DNA of 64,000 bases, taken from assembly GCF_040807025.1 (NCBI RefSeq), contig NC_090982.1:79339931-79403930 (forward strand), read 5' to 3'. Source of the stretch: Struthio camelus. Its lineage: Eukaryota; Chordata; Aves; Struthioniformes; Struthionidae. A model generated the notes under the pieces. That model ran no database searches and was not told where the DNA came from. It was given only the letters and a program-made list of their open reading frames with translations. A program made the position numbers and the translations under genes. This document shows, piece by piece, positions 13,401 through 25,215 of this stretch (within the stretch, counting starts at the first letter, position 1; the number at the start of each line of letters is the position of its first letter).

Positions 13401-16400
13401 CCATAATATCCTATGTGTGGCCCAATTCAGTAGCTTTACTATTTTTCCTCTCAATTGCAGGCCACTTTAGACAAATGCTTATTCATTTTAATTATTTCAG
13501 AAAGCATGGAGATAGGCTATCTATTTACTCTGCTATAGGCTAGTCTTGGCTGCTGGTAGTTCAGGGGAAGGTATAGAATGCCAAAGTTAAATTACTGTTA
13601 ATCTGGTCTGGTGACACTATTCATTCTCAATAAGTAGCTACTACAAAAGCTTAGTAAGATTAATTACAACTCCTTTAACTCATATCACTGAATAACAAGT
13701 TAATGTTTTGTAAATAAAGTACTGGAACTCTGGAAACATCGCACTGATTTTGCACACGTGCGTGCGGTCATGCACAGCCCAAAATTACAAGAGATCTTCC
13801 TATATTACAATATTCACATAACCTCTACTTCATTCACAATGCAGTCCACTTGTAACTCGGTTACATTCCAGTTCAGCACAAGTCCCTCCACTATTTAGCC
13901 CGTATTATTCATTAACGAATGGTACTAATTCATATCTGATCATAGCCATAAAACAACATAATGTGTTTATAGAAACTTAACTCTGGATATTTCTGATGAC
14001 AAAGCGTTTGGGGGTGGAGGGGTTTGTGTGTGTGGCAGGGGGAGGTTTTCTACCTTCAGGATGTAAAATATGAATCAGGCAGTGGACTTAATGTGCTATT
14101 AAAGAAACAAAATACCCAGTGTGAAACTGTTGCTACATAAAATAGTGCTACATTAGAAGCAGGTCTGAGCTTTTATGGAAAGCTACAGATACGTCCTGCC
14201 CTCAGTTAAACCCTGGCCTAATGACATTAGAACACTGGAGCTCTTTAAAAATACAAAATTAAAAAACTACTAAAAAACAAAAACCCTACCCTTCCAACAC
14301 TACAGAGTAAAAAGTTTCCACTAATCCCCAAAACACTGACCAACTCTAAGATATCATCTACATGCTTTAAAAGTCACCATCACTGGAATAGACCAGCAAG
14401 AACTTTCAAGAGACCACAGAATTACCTGCACACATTTTCCAAGGAGGGGAAAAAAAAACAAAAAACAAAACCAAAAAACCCCCCACACCCCTCTATCTTA
14501 CACTTTACCTCATCCAAGGATCATCTGGTGCAAACTCACGGAAATAGAGCCAAAAAAAATGGAACAATTATGCAAGTCAATACTGTTCAATCTTTCCAAA
14601 TGAAAAGGTTTTCTTTTTTTTATTCTAATAGCAGAAGTGGGCTGTGCTACAGCTCTTCCCTTTTCACAGGACAGGACCCATTACACATGAGCTTGTATTT
14701 CCAGGCAGTATCAGATCTGAAAAAAAATCATTATCTGCCCTTCACAGCATACACATTATCCCTACCCGGATCAGAGGAGCCCTATGGAAAGAACTAGGAG
14801 CTGGCCACCATCATTACCTTGCCTGTTTCTTCCCAAGAAAAGGCAGCTGTCCAGAAGAGGTGATAGCCTGGATGAGTTGTCTGGAGGGTTCTGCATGGCC
14901 CACAAATGCAAGCATCCAAAATTTACACGTAACAGCAAAGCAAAAGTCAATCAGGTGCTCCTTGGGTTTGAGAGTTACAAGCCATAACTATGCTTAATAT
15001 CAGTGAACTAACACCAGAATAACTTTCCTCCCTCCCTGACTGCAGATGGCTTAGCTGTTCTTTGACTTTGAAGAGTTCTCATGGAGAGCGGGCTATCTCC
15101 AGACCCTGAAGTGAGCAATTCCAGACTTCATTAACGTGAAGCTCCATATCCCTTTGTTGCCTCAAACCTCCGCATATTAGTATCAAAGATACCTAAAGGC
15201 AACAAAAATTGAAAGTTAAGTACATTCAGGGAAAAACTCTGTAGGATCTTATAAGTCAGAGGCTTGTAGACTTAGTCTTGTGCAAAGCATACAACAATTT
15301 TTCCTTGGCATTAAGTAATATCTTGTGAAGTTAGATGTTTTACCAGTTACCTAATCCTAAGTGCCTAAGGATTTTCTATTTGCTTAATTTTAAGCTTTCT
15401 GGGAAGTAGCCTGCAATTCCAGACTTTTTAACGTGGTGCTCGTTCCCGACACCAGTCAATCATCAGAAAGTTTTATACTGATTTCCTGCTTTCAGAGAAG
15501 TATTTCCATAAATTGCTAATTGCTCCAAATTCAAAACAAATCACTTGGAAGAAGCTGAGATCCAACAACACAGAATTCTAAATGGCACATGGTTAATGAG
15601 TTACAAAAAGCAAGGAAAACAATGCCTATGACAAGTATTTAGTCCCCAAATTACTCAAGACAATCAAGCATAATGCTTGTTTTTCCACTCCAACTTATGT
15701 GTCAAGACTTGCTCCTTCAAGTAGGAAGAATACCTAATGAAATAAATTGCGTTAAGAAAAGAACTATCAAATAGCAACTCTAATACCACAGTTATTTTCA
15801 CTTGTTCTCTTTCATGTTAGGTGTACTCACTTTCATCTACCTAACCTAAATCACCTATGAAGGGGCTTTTAATATTGACTCTTTGCTCTACATTAAACAT
15901 GTTTCTTGACACAGCACACTTGGTTCAAACTGTACTTCTGGGCAGTGCTATGTGATTAACAATGAAGTTTCTATTTGTGTAATTTTTCACTTGTACCCTT
16001 CTGGAAAAGTTTACACCCCAGCATAAGCAGAATACTATTCAACTATGAAACGAGAAGAATTTCCTTTTTCAAACAATCAAAAGCTGTGATGCTAAGGTGC
16101 AATTGTAGCAAATACATAAAGCTTTGAGTAAGCCATCAACAAGTATATTCTAGTAATTCTGCTAGTATCTTGAGACCATCAATTGATTAAGGCACCGAGC
16201 AGAGGTTTATCAGTCTCCAGGCTTTGAAGACCCAAACATGAAGCTGTCAGACACAGGATTTCAAGGCAGACTATCCATAGATCAAAGGTCAACTGAGATG
16301 GTGAAAGCTTCAGCATACATTATCCTCAGCCACTGAGGTCTCTCACTACCAGCACCCATCATCAACAGATTATAGCTTAACAGGCTGTGTTGCGTTGATC

Positions 16401-17948
16401 CACACTTAAACATCCGGTGCCAAAGTTGAAGGTGAAAGAGTTCTCCAGCCGCATAGCAAAGAACCGTCTCAGCTGCAGCGAAGATGCCTAAAGAGTAAAG
16501 GGAGTATGGATGAAACTGCTTACAAGTAGTCCTGCAGACTGCAGCAGAATCCAGTCCTCTACATCTCAGGCACTATCAGCAAAGCTAAAAGAACATATTC
16601 CCACAGTTTCCAGAGTAATTCAGAGGAGTCTCATCTTAAGATCTGTTTTATCAGACTGTCATTCCCATCTGACCACAGAAAACAGCAACCGGCACCATCT
16701 ATGGCCAAGACAGGAAATAACTTTATTCTGAGAAAAATCTTCCCTTTCTCATCCAAAAACCTTCAATAACTGGACCAGCTGTGAATAAATCAACACCTTA
16801 GACACACTAGTTCTCCCCACCTTTCTCCCTTAGGCAAATTCAGAATGAGCCAAGGAGCAAAAACCAAGTTTGCTTAATACAATCAAATATACCTGAAGCC
16901 CAACACAGCATTTCACGGCCAGAACACAGGGAGAAGCTTTAGTTGTACTGATGGATGACCCCCTGCTGACAGCTACTGATGGACAGATACTTGCTGTTAT
17001 CTTCTGACCTACATGAAGGATTTAACATCGCTGACCTTTTGTCTTGCCAGCAAGGAACAAAAAGTGACCAGTACATGAAGTAGCTTAGGTGGTAATCCAA
17101 AAAATTAAGTAAATGGTTATCCAAAACTTTATTTCTAGTCCTATTCAAAAATGGGATTTATGACTATATAATCACAAGATATTGTGACAGAAATTGACAA
17201 AGACGACAGCTATGCAAGTACATCTGGATTTGTGATATAACCTTGCAGATGTGTACCTTCAGCTAATTGTATAAGGGGGGCTTGTAGTACAGGAGTGCTC
17301 TTATCGCTTACCAATGCTCCTCTGCGTGAAACTGCTTCTGAATGATTCTGCCATTTCTATTTAGCTAGAAGGTCCTACACTATGAAGTACCACAGCACAT
17401 CTTAGCACGCTATCTCAGTTGATAAAAACCTGGAGTTGTTTAAATACTACTCTTAAAGTTTTAAAAGGTCTCCGATTTTACTAAAGCCTGCACTAAGGTA
17501 CTGATAATCTGCCATTTGAGCAAACATTAAGTAGTACACACTTTCTGTTTAAATTTATCAAATGGTAAAGTTACTGGATTGGCAACTGAAATCAGAATCT
17601 GCTGAAATGTTAGACCAGCTTTTAATAGCGGTAGCTCGGTAGCTCCTTTCAAAAGCGTGCAAAGAGAACCCTTCGCTCATTTCAGCTTATTTAGCTAGTT
17701 CAGCAATCCATAGAGAAGGTCACATTTCTCCAAGAATAAACAAGGTGCAAAAATCTGATGTTCCCGGCCCCGAAAACTTCACAAACCCAAACCAAGAGTT
17801 TTCTTCCCAATCAATCATTGCTAACCCTTTCTTTAATAAAGTTACTTTAAATGCATGTTTTCCCCTCTGAACATTTACATTTAAGCTTAAATAAAAGATG
17901 ATGAACCTTCCTTCTTGTTCCCACCCTCAAACCACACCTCAAGTAAAC

Positions 17949-17975
17949 GGGGGGGAAGAAGGGGGGGGGGGGGGG
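17949..17975. repeat. Poly-G tract (G7, AAGAA, G15)
   Basis: Seven G, AAGAA, then fifteen G on the plus strand in UBE2R2 intron 1, which is poly-C in the transcript. Confidence 0.9.
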
Positions 17976-19723
17976 AAGCTAACTCCAGTGCCCCAAAGCT
18001 GAAAAACTTATAGCCTATAACTGCTCATTTCTAATCCTACTTATCTAATCTCAGGAAAGTAAAACATAAAACATGATGAAGATAGACTATTTAAATCAGT
18101 AAGCTGAGAAACCTCAGAAAAATAAATCAGATGCTGATTTTAAACTAAAGTGTCCACCTTGAAAATACTATGAACACATCACAGAAGTAACCTCACAAAA
18201 TAAAAGTTCTAGGTATCAATCTTATCCCTATATCATTCAATAAACCAAGTCTAACATATCTAAAGGTTGGCCTAGAGGCCCAGTACAACAACACAAAAAA
18301 GTCAAAAGCTTCACTCCTCAGGACAACAGGATTCTGTCTCCCCAGGGACCAAGTTAGGTCTAAAACTGCTTTTTTGGTAGCTGAGAACTTAGGATGAATA
18401 CCAAAAACTACCTAAACAAGAACTCCACACATGGATCCTCCTTAAAAAAAAGATTAGGGAAAAACTATATACAACAGGCTTCAGCCACACTGCTTGAAGA
18501 GAATCACCCGACTACAGTTGGGATGAAGACAGTAAGAGAACTTAAAGAGTCTCCCATTCTCAAAATAAACATCACATAGCATTTGTAGAGGCTCATCAGT
18601 GCTAGTCTTCACCTGTTAGAAGGTTTTAGAGGAAAAGCATTGCAGTAAAGGACAACATCAAATGGCAAAACATATCATAGCTACAATACTGAAATAAGCC
18701 AACACTGACAATCTTGCCGAAAACTACCCTTGTTAAACACGCATCCTCAGATTATTTCACCCATCTTCCTTAGCTTTCTTTCCAAGATCAATTCCAAATG
18801 TAGGAACCAGACAGTTCCTAAACAAGACAACAATATTTTGATCCATCTTGATTTGTTTGAAAATTGATGAGTAATCTAAGTGCCGGAAGAGTTAGCCAAG
18901 CCATTCTGATGTAAAAATGACCCAGTTCCCAATCCAAGACTAGGGCTACTTCCTGAATAATAATAATGGAGGTGAGTCTAAGAATATACGTATCACACCT
19001 ACATGAGTAAGCCAGCCAACTCATTACAAAAAGAAAGGCTTGTGCCAAAACCTTCCCTTCCTTCAAAACAACGAGGCCAAACTGAACGTGACTCAGATCT
19101 ATTATTTCCCAAGCTACAGGTTATTTTGGTTTTGTGGAATAGAGTGCTTAAACCTTGACCCAGAGAGGCCAAGTGGCACTGAAGATGCATGTTAACCAAG
19201 CAAATAGATCACCCCAAAATTTTTTCCCCCTCCAGTTTGACAGGAGCCAAAGGGCACTAACTGACATAAAGCGGAACACACAGGAGCCATTACTGAAACA
19301 ATCACTCCAGGGAGATGCAAGTTGAAGGCAACAATGTTTTTGCCAGAGGCCAAGCAGACATTGCAAAGTTCAAAGGGGTATGCCCAATACAATATATCTT
19401 CTGCAGGCACCAATGTTTTCATTGGTTCTAGAAGCAGCCTGCACTTCTTTCTCCACCAGCTGTTTTGAGAATTTCAGTCTTTTCTGCCTTTAGTTCCTTT
19501 CTGGGAGGGCAGTGCCAGATTTCTTGCTTACAGTGTTTACAAGAGGGGAAATAACAGCCACAAAAGTTTTTTTGGACCAACAGGAAGACCGAGAGAGGAA
19601 TTGAAAGCGTTCATCTACCTTCACCAGTTAAGCATTTCTCTAGCCCCTTGACGACTGTCCTCTAAATCTAGCAGAGAAGGCAAAAATCATAACAAAACAG
19701 TACTGAAGTACCATGAAGTTCGT

Positions 19724-19742
19724 GGGGGCGGGGGGGGGGGGG
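19724..19742. repeat. Poly-G tract (G5-C-G13)
   Basis: A run of five G, one C and thirteen G on the plus strand, just inside UBE2R2 intron 1 and about 480 bases from the exon 1 donor. It is poly-C in the transcript. Confidence 0.85.
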
Positions 19743-20218
19743 AAGAATCACAGTAGGGAGAGCCTTTCCCCCCGAATTAGTCGCCTGACACAGGATGCTC
19801 CTGAAGGAAAGGCAGGAAGAGGCCGGGACGCCCCATACTTTGGGATAAAGACACGCAGACCACAGCCCGAAGGACAGCTTGGGAGCGGAAGGAAAGAGTT
19901 CACCCCTTACCACAAAACACCTATCCCCTCCTCCCCTCCAGAAGGGAAACAAAACTGAGGCTTTGACGCAGCTGCCTGCCCCCAGACCCCTTCCCGGGGC
20001 CAGGCCGGTCCCTCACGCCGAGGCGAGGCCTCCCCCGGAGCTGCCGCCCCCCTGGGGGCTGCGTGCGGCCCGGTCACCGCCGAGCGAGGCCCCTCCGCGC
20101 ACGGGAGGCCTCGGCTTTCTCTATTTCATTTTTTGGGGCCGCGGCCGAGGCCACGGAGCCCCCGTTTACCCCCCTCCCCCCGAGGCCTTGCCCGGGCCGG
20201 CGGCGGGGGCGGCCCTAC

Positions 20219-20395
20219 CTTGAAGTATCCGCCCTCGTAGAGGGTGTTGGGGGGCCCGAAGATCGCCACCTCCCAGTTGTAGAGGTCGGACTCGTCGACC
20301 AGGGTGATGCGGAAGCCCTCCACCGGCTCCTCCTGCAGCGACTTCAGCTCCAGCATCAGCGCCTTCTGCGAGCTGCTCATCTGCTGCTGGGCCAT
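20219..20395 (-). CDS. UBE2R2: UBE2R2 exon 1: ubiquitin-conjugating enzyme E2 R2 (Cdc34-type), N-terminal 59 residues
   Basis: The exon begins at an ATG (20395-20393, minus strand) with G at -3 and G at +4, a good Kozak context. It encodes 59 codons and ends at a GTAGGG donor in phase 0. The peptide starts MAQQQMSSSQKALMLELKSL and includes LYNWEVAIFGPPNT and YEGGYFK, the N-terminal helix and first strands of the E2 (UBC) fold. UBE2R1/CDC34 begins differently (MARPLVPSSQKALLLELKGL from memory), so R2 is the better call. Residue 7 is Ser where I recall Thr in human. The family transfers ubiquitin, with SCF and other cullin-RING ligases, to build K48 chains. The catalytic cysteine, the acidic loop insertion and the acidic C-terminal tail lie in later exons outside the window. 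The gene points left, away from NOL6. The whole exon sits in a CpG island, typical of a housekeeping promoter. Confidence 0.95.
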
Positions 20396-20530
20396 GGCGC
20401 GGCGCGGCCCCGCCGGCCTGGCCCGGCCCGGCCCGGCCCCCCGCCGGCCGCCCGCCCGCCCTGCCGCTACCCCTGCGCCCGCCGCCGCCCCCGCTGCCGC
20501 CTTCCTCCTGTCGCCGCCGCGCCGCCTCCG

Positions 20531-20549
20531 CCTCCTCCTCCTCCTCCTC
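20531..20549. repeat. (CTC)n/(GAG)n trinucleotide tract in UBE2R2 upstream/5' UTR sequence
   Basis: Six consecutive CCT/CTC trinucleotides on the plus strand read as GAG/GGA on the UBE2R2 strand, about 135-155 bases upstream of the start codon and so possibly in the 5' UTR. It is a short purine tract that could vary in length between individuals. Confidence 0.6.
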
Positions 20550-20600
20550 GCGGGCCCCCCGCCCCTCCCCGCGCCGCGCCGCGCCGCACCACCGCCGCCG

Positions 20601-20618
20601 CCACTTCCTTTTGTGACG
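20601..20618 (-). promoter_or_regulatory. UBE2R2: Candidate UBE2R2 promoter elements: ETS-like and CRE half-site
   Basis: On the minus strand, about 200-225 bases upstream of the UBE2R2 ATG, a CGTCA (CRE half-site; TGACG at 20614-20618 on plus) is followed closely by AAGGAAGTGG (ETS-type core at 20601-20609). ETS and CRE sites near the start are common in TATA-less CpG-island promoters. No TATA box is visible. The transcription start itself cannot be fixed from sequence alone. Confidence 0.35.
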
Positions 20619-20729
20619 GCGCCCGCTCGCCGCTGACCTCAGCGCGCCGCTCCGCACCTCCTCCCCCCGCCCCGCCCCTCCGCGCCGGCCACGCCCCCGC
20701 CCCGCTTAGGGGAGGGGTGGGCAGAGGGG

Positions 20730-20755
20730 CGCCCCGCCCCGCCCCGCCCCGCCCG
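20730..20755 (-). promoter_or_regulatory. UBE2R2: Tandem GC boxes (Sp1/KLF type) upstream of UBE2R2
   Basis: Several back-to-back GCCCC units (GGGGC on the minus strand) give overlapping Sp1/KLF-type GC boxes about 335-360 bases upstream of the UBE2R2 start codon. Further CCGCCCC motifs lie at about 20667-20706. This is the densest GC-box cluster in the island. It could also form a G-quadruplex on the minus strand. Confidence 0.5.
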
Positions 20756-22085
20756 CGGGAGGAGGAGGAGGAGGGAAGGGGACGCGGGGCGGGGCGGGCG
20801 CGCGGCGTCACGCCCGTTCGCGGCGCGGCCGCCTCCCCCCCCTCCCCCACCCCGCCCCTACCGGCGCTCTTAAAGCGACAGGTTCCCCCTCCCCTTTTTG
20901 TGTGTGTGTGTCCGTGTCCGTCCGTCCCCTCCCGCCTCCCCGCTGCCGCCGGCTCCTCGGCACGGCTGCCCCTTGCCAGCCCTTCTCCCGGGCTGCACCC
21001 GCCCGGCCCCCACCCCATGGGAGGGGGGGAGCGGCAAGCCGGAGCCCCCAACCCGCTCCCCGCCGGCGGCGGCCGGTTGCCCCTCGGTGGGTCTCGGCGC
21101 CGTGGGAGGCCGGGCCGGGCGCGGTTCGGGCTGGCGGGTGCCCGGCTGAGCTGTCCTGTTGCCCAGGCTTGTGGCGTTGTTTCGGGGTAACGAACAGCGT
21201 TTTCGGTCGCCTGCGTAGGAGAGCGGTGGCTTTCCCCCTAAAAGCTGCCTTGGGCCCAGAGAAAAGCTGCTGGAAAGCGAGCAAACGGCTGGAAAAAACA
21301 GCGAGCAGGGGGCAAGGAGGTGTTTCTTCTCTTCACCTTCCCCGTGTCCCCCCACGATAAACCTCAAGATTAGCCGGTGCCCGACTCTTAAATTTACAGA
21401 CTTCTGCTGCTGGGAGTGGTGGGTCCGTGGCTGCCAAAGGCCACTGAACGGGCGCTAAACTCCTTCCTCCTCCCGCCCAGTGAGCCAGAAAGGGCAGAGC
21501 AAGACGGGCTGAGGGAGCCGAAGACGCGCCTGACGTGGACTTGCAAGGACTCGAGTACCTCCAAACGCTACCGGCCCTGTCCTCAGCAGTTAACGATCGT
21601 CACAGATTTCGGAAAGGGACCTCCACGGCAGCACCGGGTCCCGCCTGCCCCCGGCGTACAAACCCAGCCGGCCGGGTGGGAGACGGCGCAGGCCGCAGGA
21701 AGGCCCAGGACGGGGGCGCGGGGACGGCTGCGGCGCTGAGGAGCCTCCGTTCGCGGCGGGGCTGCTGCCGTCACGGGGACCCTGACGTGCCCCCGGCTCT
21801 CGGCCCGCGCATCCCGCCGCCGCCCCGCGGCTCGCAGCGCCGGCGGCCACCTGCTCCGCTGGGTCTTTCTCTAAAGCGTGGCCTTTGTCTGACCCAAATC
21901 CCTTAGCGAGCCGACAACAGAATCTAAACAAACAATCTTAAAATAGAAGCGGACAATTAATCCGTTAGAGAGCTGCACTATTTTCACATCGCTCCGCAGA
22001 TGTGCAAGGCGCGACAGGCAGAAAACGCGGTTTAGTTCATGCCTCCCGTTCCCCAGTGGAGGAAGGATAACGCTCCAGAGGCGAC

Positions 22086-22151
22086 GAGGCACCTCGTCTT
22101 CCCACGCGCACGTGGGAGAGAGGCACCTCGTCCTCCCATGCGCATGTGGGA
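22086..22151. repeat. Two-copy tandem duplication, period 34, with hairpins and an E-box
   Basis: A 32-base unit beginning GAGGCACCTCGTC at 22086-22117 recurs at 22120-22151 with three differences, all C/T. Copy 1 contains CACGTG (22109-22114), and ends in CCCACG-CGCA-CGTGGG, a 6-bp stem. In copy 2 both matching CpGs have become TpG, giving CATGCGCATG. Just upstream, GACGAGG-CA-CCTCGTC (22083-22098) is another short hairpin. Confidence 0.85.
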
Positions 22152-22690
22152 CCGTGTACGCGATAAAGACCTCAGACAGTGCTCGCAAGCTCATGCTCTT
22201 TAGCAAGTCTTTAACGAATTAAATAACAAAGTGATTATCCAGAAGGGGGATAAACAGTAAAACGCTACTGCAGATGGTACAAATCTGGGTCTCACTTCTG
22301 GAAATGTTAATGCACACACCTGCCTTTTAGCATATGGGACCACTCAGCTGCTTAAAACGAACCAGGCACAGACATATTTGCAGGCTGGGAGTCTTACCTC
22401 AGCCGAGACAAGAGAAATAATGATGAGGTAATTCAGCACTGACAGGGAAAAGTTTATGCATGTTAAATACAGAGTTAATGTGGTTCTAACAGGAATAACT
22501 TAAATGACGAATATGCTATGATGAGTTCTCAATTACTTGCAATTTCTCCCAAAATGTCAGACTTATTTGAAGGAAATCTCGGTTGTCTCTGTGCTGATGG
22601 TCAAATAAAAATTGTGGATGAATAATGGAATAATATGAGAAACACATAATGCCTTAATATAAATAAACGGTTTGGGCTTACAAGGAGTCA

Positions 22691-23142
22691 CACACAGAAT
22701 CACACAGAATGGTTTAGGTTGGAAGGGACCTCTGGAGATCATCTAGTCCAACCCCCCTGCTCAAGCAGGTCATCTAGAGCACACTACACAGGATCACGTC
22801 CAGAAAGGTTTTGAATATCTCCAGGGAAGGAGACTCCACCACCTCTCTGGGCAACCTGTTCCAGTGCTCTGTCACCCTCACAGTGAAGAAGTTTTTCCTC
22901 AGGTTCAGATGGAACTTCCTGTGGTTCAGTTTCTGCCCGTTGCCTCTTGTCCTGTTGCTGGGCACCACGGAGAAGAGGCTGGCCTCATCCTCTTGACACC
23001 CCTCCCTTCAGATACTTGTACACGTTGATGAGATCGCCTCTCAGTCTTCTCTCCTCCAGGCTGAACAGGCCCAGCTCTCGCAGTCTTTCTTCATAGGAGA
23101 GATGCTCCAGTCTCCTAATCATCTTTGTATGGTCCTGGCTAG
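22691..23142 (-). mobile_element. CR1 LINE fragment, 3' end with C-terminal ORF2 piece
   Basis: A second CR1 copy in the same orientation begins (plus strand) with repeated CACAGAAT units near 22695, then GGTTTAGGTTGGAAGGGACC. It is longer than the intron copy and also retains the segment complementary to CTGGGCCTGTTCAGCCTGGA near 23055-23075. The minus-strand frame contains [19 protein letters not shown], the CR1 ORF2 C-terminus, with a stop soon after. It is 5'-truncated and non-autonomous. It lies about 2.3 kb upstream of the UBE2R2 start codon in intergenic sequence. Confidence 0.92.
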
Positions 23143-23360
23143 CATATCTCCGGGAGCCCGGGGATGAAACAGTAAAAAAAGTCGAGATGCTGCTGGATAG
23201 AAAGAGATGTAGGAGTATTTAGTTTAGAGAAGAGAGTAATTGAAAAGGACAAAGTAGGTAAAGACAGCAAGAACAAGGGGGCAGTCAACAGGGTTTATCA
23301 AAAAAGTAGCAATTGATAAAGGGAAACACTTATTAGACTGAGGAACTCATGGCTGCAGGG

Positions 23361-23702
23361 TGTTATTCTGTCCAAGAGATCGGACAGAATTCTCTGCAAA
23401 ATTCAAAGAAAGACAGGTTGTTTATTGAGATAGTAGCAAGAGTATAAGTTACAATAGTTAAAAAGGAATGCGATTCACAGGGCACCTCATATCTGAGATA
23501 TCTTCATCCACTTCTGCTAGGCGTTTCTTTCACGCTTCTGTCCATGGCAGGGCTTATTCCACCTTGCAGAGGTCCACAGCCCTTGGACAAACAGACTGTA
23601 GAAGCTGTGTCCAACTGTCCTATCAGTTCCTACATCCCAATATTGCTTTTGCCCCGTCACCACTCACTGCTTACCCATCCCAACTATAGTCCCATGGGAG
23701 CA
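23361..23702 (-). mobile_element. Probable solo LTR of an endogenous retrovirus-like element
   Basis: Read on the minus strand, this stretch has a polyadenylation signal AATAAA (23426-23421) in the context CAATAAACAACC. It is followed by a sequence resembling an R-U5 region and ending near GGACAGAATAACA at 23361. The segment starts TG and ends CA on the plus strand, as LTRs do, and the general form resembles avian ERVL-type LTRs as I remember them. I see no internal gag/pol/env frame beside it and no clear target-site duplication, so if real it is a solo LTR with uncertain limits. Confidence 0.42.
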
Positions 23703-25090
23703 CGGTAACCATTAGACCTGTCTTCTACCTTCTACACCTGTCTTCTGCCCTCTCCGGAGCCATGGACTCCTTCCCAAGCACGTGGGACTGATAGCAGGGG
23801 CCTCCCTGCCCTGGTACGGGTACAGGGGGTTTGTGCAGTGTGAGAGAAACGTGACTGTGAAGACCTGGGAGCCGCTTGGGGCTTTGGCGTGTGGAGGGGG
23901 GTGCGTGGGGGTGGCCTGGCACCCGTCAGGGCTGCTGTGCGGGCAGCCTGTGCTACAGACGAACGTTGAAGTCTCTATCTTCTACTTGGCAGCTACAGCT
24001 CATTCTCTAGACTGTCGCCTAGGGAGGAGGGGAGGAAGCAGCGCGTTTTCCCCATTCCCCAGCTGTTACCAGGACAAATTGCTGTCAGCCTTGTGGCAAT
24101 CTTCTCTTCCCCACCTCCCTGCCACTGCTTCAGCCTCTTCAACTCTCCCCAAAGTGGCCTCCCATCACCTCCTCCAAAGATGTTCCAGAGCTGGCACTGG
24201 TGGCTGGCTCCAGGGCCTGTGACTTTCTCGAGGCTGTAAAATAGTCCGGGGTTTGATAGCTTGACATGTCAGGGGCACAGACCATCACAGAATCCCATCT
24301 CACTGTGGAAATGGTCCGTGCAGGGACTGGCACAGGTTTTCTTGTGAGCTGGGTGAGCCCTTGTTTGGCTTTGCTCAGGCAGCTGCCCTGAGGAGCTGGG
24401 AGTGGACAGTAAATTCAAGCAATGGCTTGTATGGTTTGATTGGTGGCTCATCTTAACGCCTGTTATTACTATTTCCTACAAACTGCGGCCAGCACAGCAG
24501 CTCCGGTGTCCAGCACCAGCTGCCTTCTCCCAGCCACCCACCCACTGCACCTTCCAGCCCACGGCAGGCTGCAGGGATGTGGAACTGGGGCCAGACGTAT
24601 GCTGCAGCTGGAAAGAGAGCCGTAATCATCAGATCCACCATGAACTATCTGGGGGTGAGCTACTAGAGCAGCTGCAGCAGGGTCATCTGGAGGAATGTCC
24701 CTTACATTTCCCCAGCTTGCCTGCTAAAGCTGCAAGAAGACCTGCATTCCCATACACGTGCCTCTTTGCAGGCACAGGTTAACTGGCTGCACTTACGCCT
24801 CACTGTATGAAAACACCCTGCAGTTAGTTCAGATTTACAGAAAGCTGTTTAATTCTGCTCTCATATCTTCAGCTTCTGAGTTGGAGGTCAGGATCACAAA
24901 CACGTGCTGTCGGTGTGGTTTGTTGTCGCTGTGGTTTAACGGCTGTGTTTGTCAGAGGAGCTCTCCAGAGGATGGGCCATACCGTGCTGGGAAGGTAGGG
25001 TATCTTTTCTGATATGAGCTCAGTCCTGTATTCTTCCTTACACCTTAAATTGACAGGCATAATATTTTAACAATAAGGGATCAGATTGAT

Positions 25091-25215
25091 TGGCAGGACG
25101 CCTGGGGTGCGAGCTCTGAGTTCTGCCTTTGGTCCCAAGCTTCCCAGGTGGCAGATACTCCTGTCACTGCTGGGTTTGGCTGCCCCTCTCAGTGCCTCAA
25201 CATCTGGATCCCATC
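25091..25215 (+). repeat. Decayed MIR-like SINE remnant
   Basis: GGACGCCTGGGGTGCGAGCT followed by TTCTGCC, and about 50 bases later CTCTCAGTGCCTCA then CATCTGGA, follow the order of the MIR core (CCTGGGTTCGAATCC, CTCTGCC, CTCTGTGCCTCAGTTTCC, CATCTGTAAA). The similarity is patchy and the identification is from memory. Confidence 0.35.

Larger units (their letters stand above)
1..20218 (-). other. UBE2R2: UBE2R2 intron 1 (partial, continues past left edge)
   Basis: This is sequence downstream of the UBE2R2 exon 1 splice donor when read on the minus strand. The donor dinucleotide GT lies at 20218-20217 (minus strand reads AAG then GTAGGG). I looked for the second UBE2R2 exon, which should encode the segment around the family's FPxxYPxxPP and MWHPN motifs, and did not find it on the minus strand. 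The intron therefore appears longer than 20.2 kb, in keeping with the very long first intron I recall for the mammalian gene. The sequence is AT-rich with many stops on both strands, and the open frames here are short and chance-like. It contains one CR1 fragment, three long poly-G runs, an A15 run near 10808, an AT palindrome and an inverted repeat, listed separately. I see no other gene or RNA in it. Confidence 0.8.
19950..21870. promoter_or_regulatory. UBE2R2: CpG island spanning UBE2R2 exon 1 and promoter
   Basis: Base composition changes abruptly from AT-rich intron to very GC- and CpG-rich sequence near 19950 and falls back near 21870 (limits by eye). The island covers exon 1, its 5' UTR and about 1.4 kb upstream on the minus strand. 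Several long open frames run through it on both strands, rich in Pro/Arg/Ala/Gly. I read these as by-products of high GC content and not as genes. Confidence 0.85.

Noticed and set aside
20166..20657. A minus-strand frame overlapping the UBE2R2 start that could look like an inhibitory upstream ORF
   Set aside because: Its nominal first codon is GTG at 20657, not ATG. I see no ATG that would make it a normal upstream ORF.
20063..21367. Long overlapping open frames on both strands (up to 375 codons) in the UBE2R2 CpG island
   Set aside because: Low-complexity Pro/Arg/Ala/Gly composition open in several frames at once. This is expected from GC-rich, stop-poor DNA, and no domain is visible.
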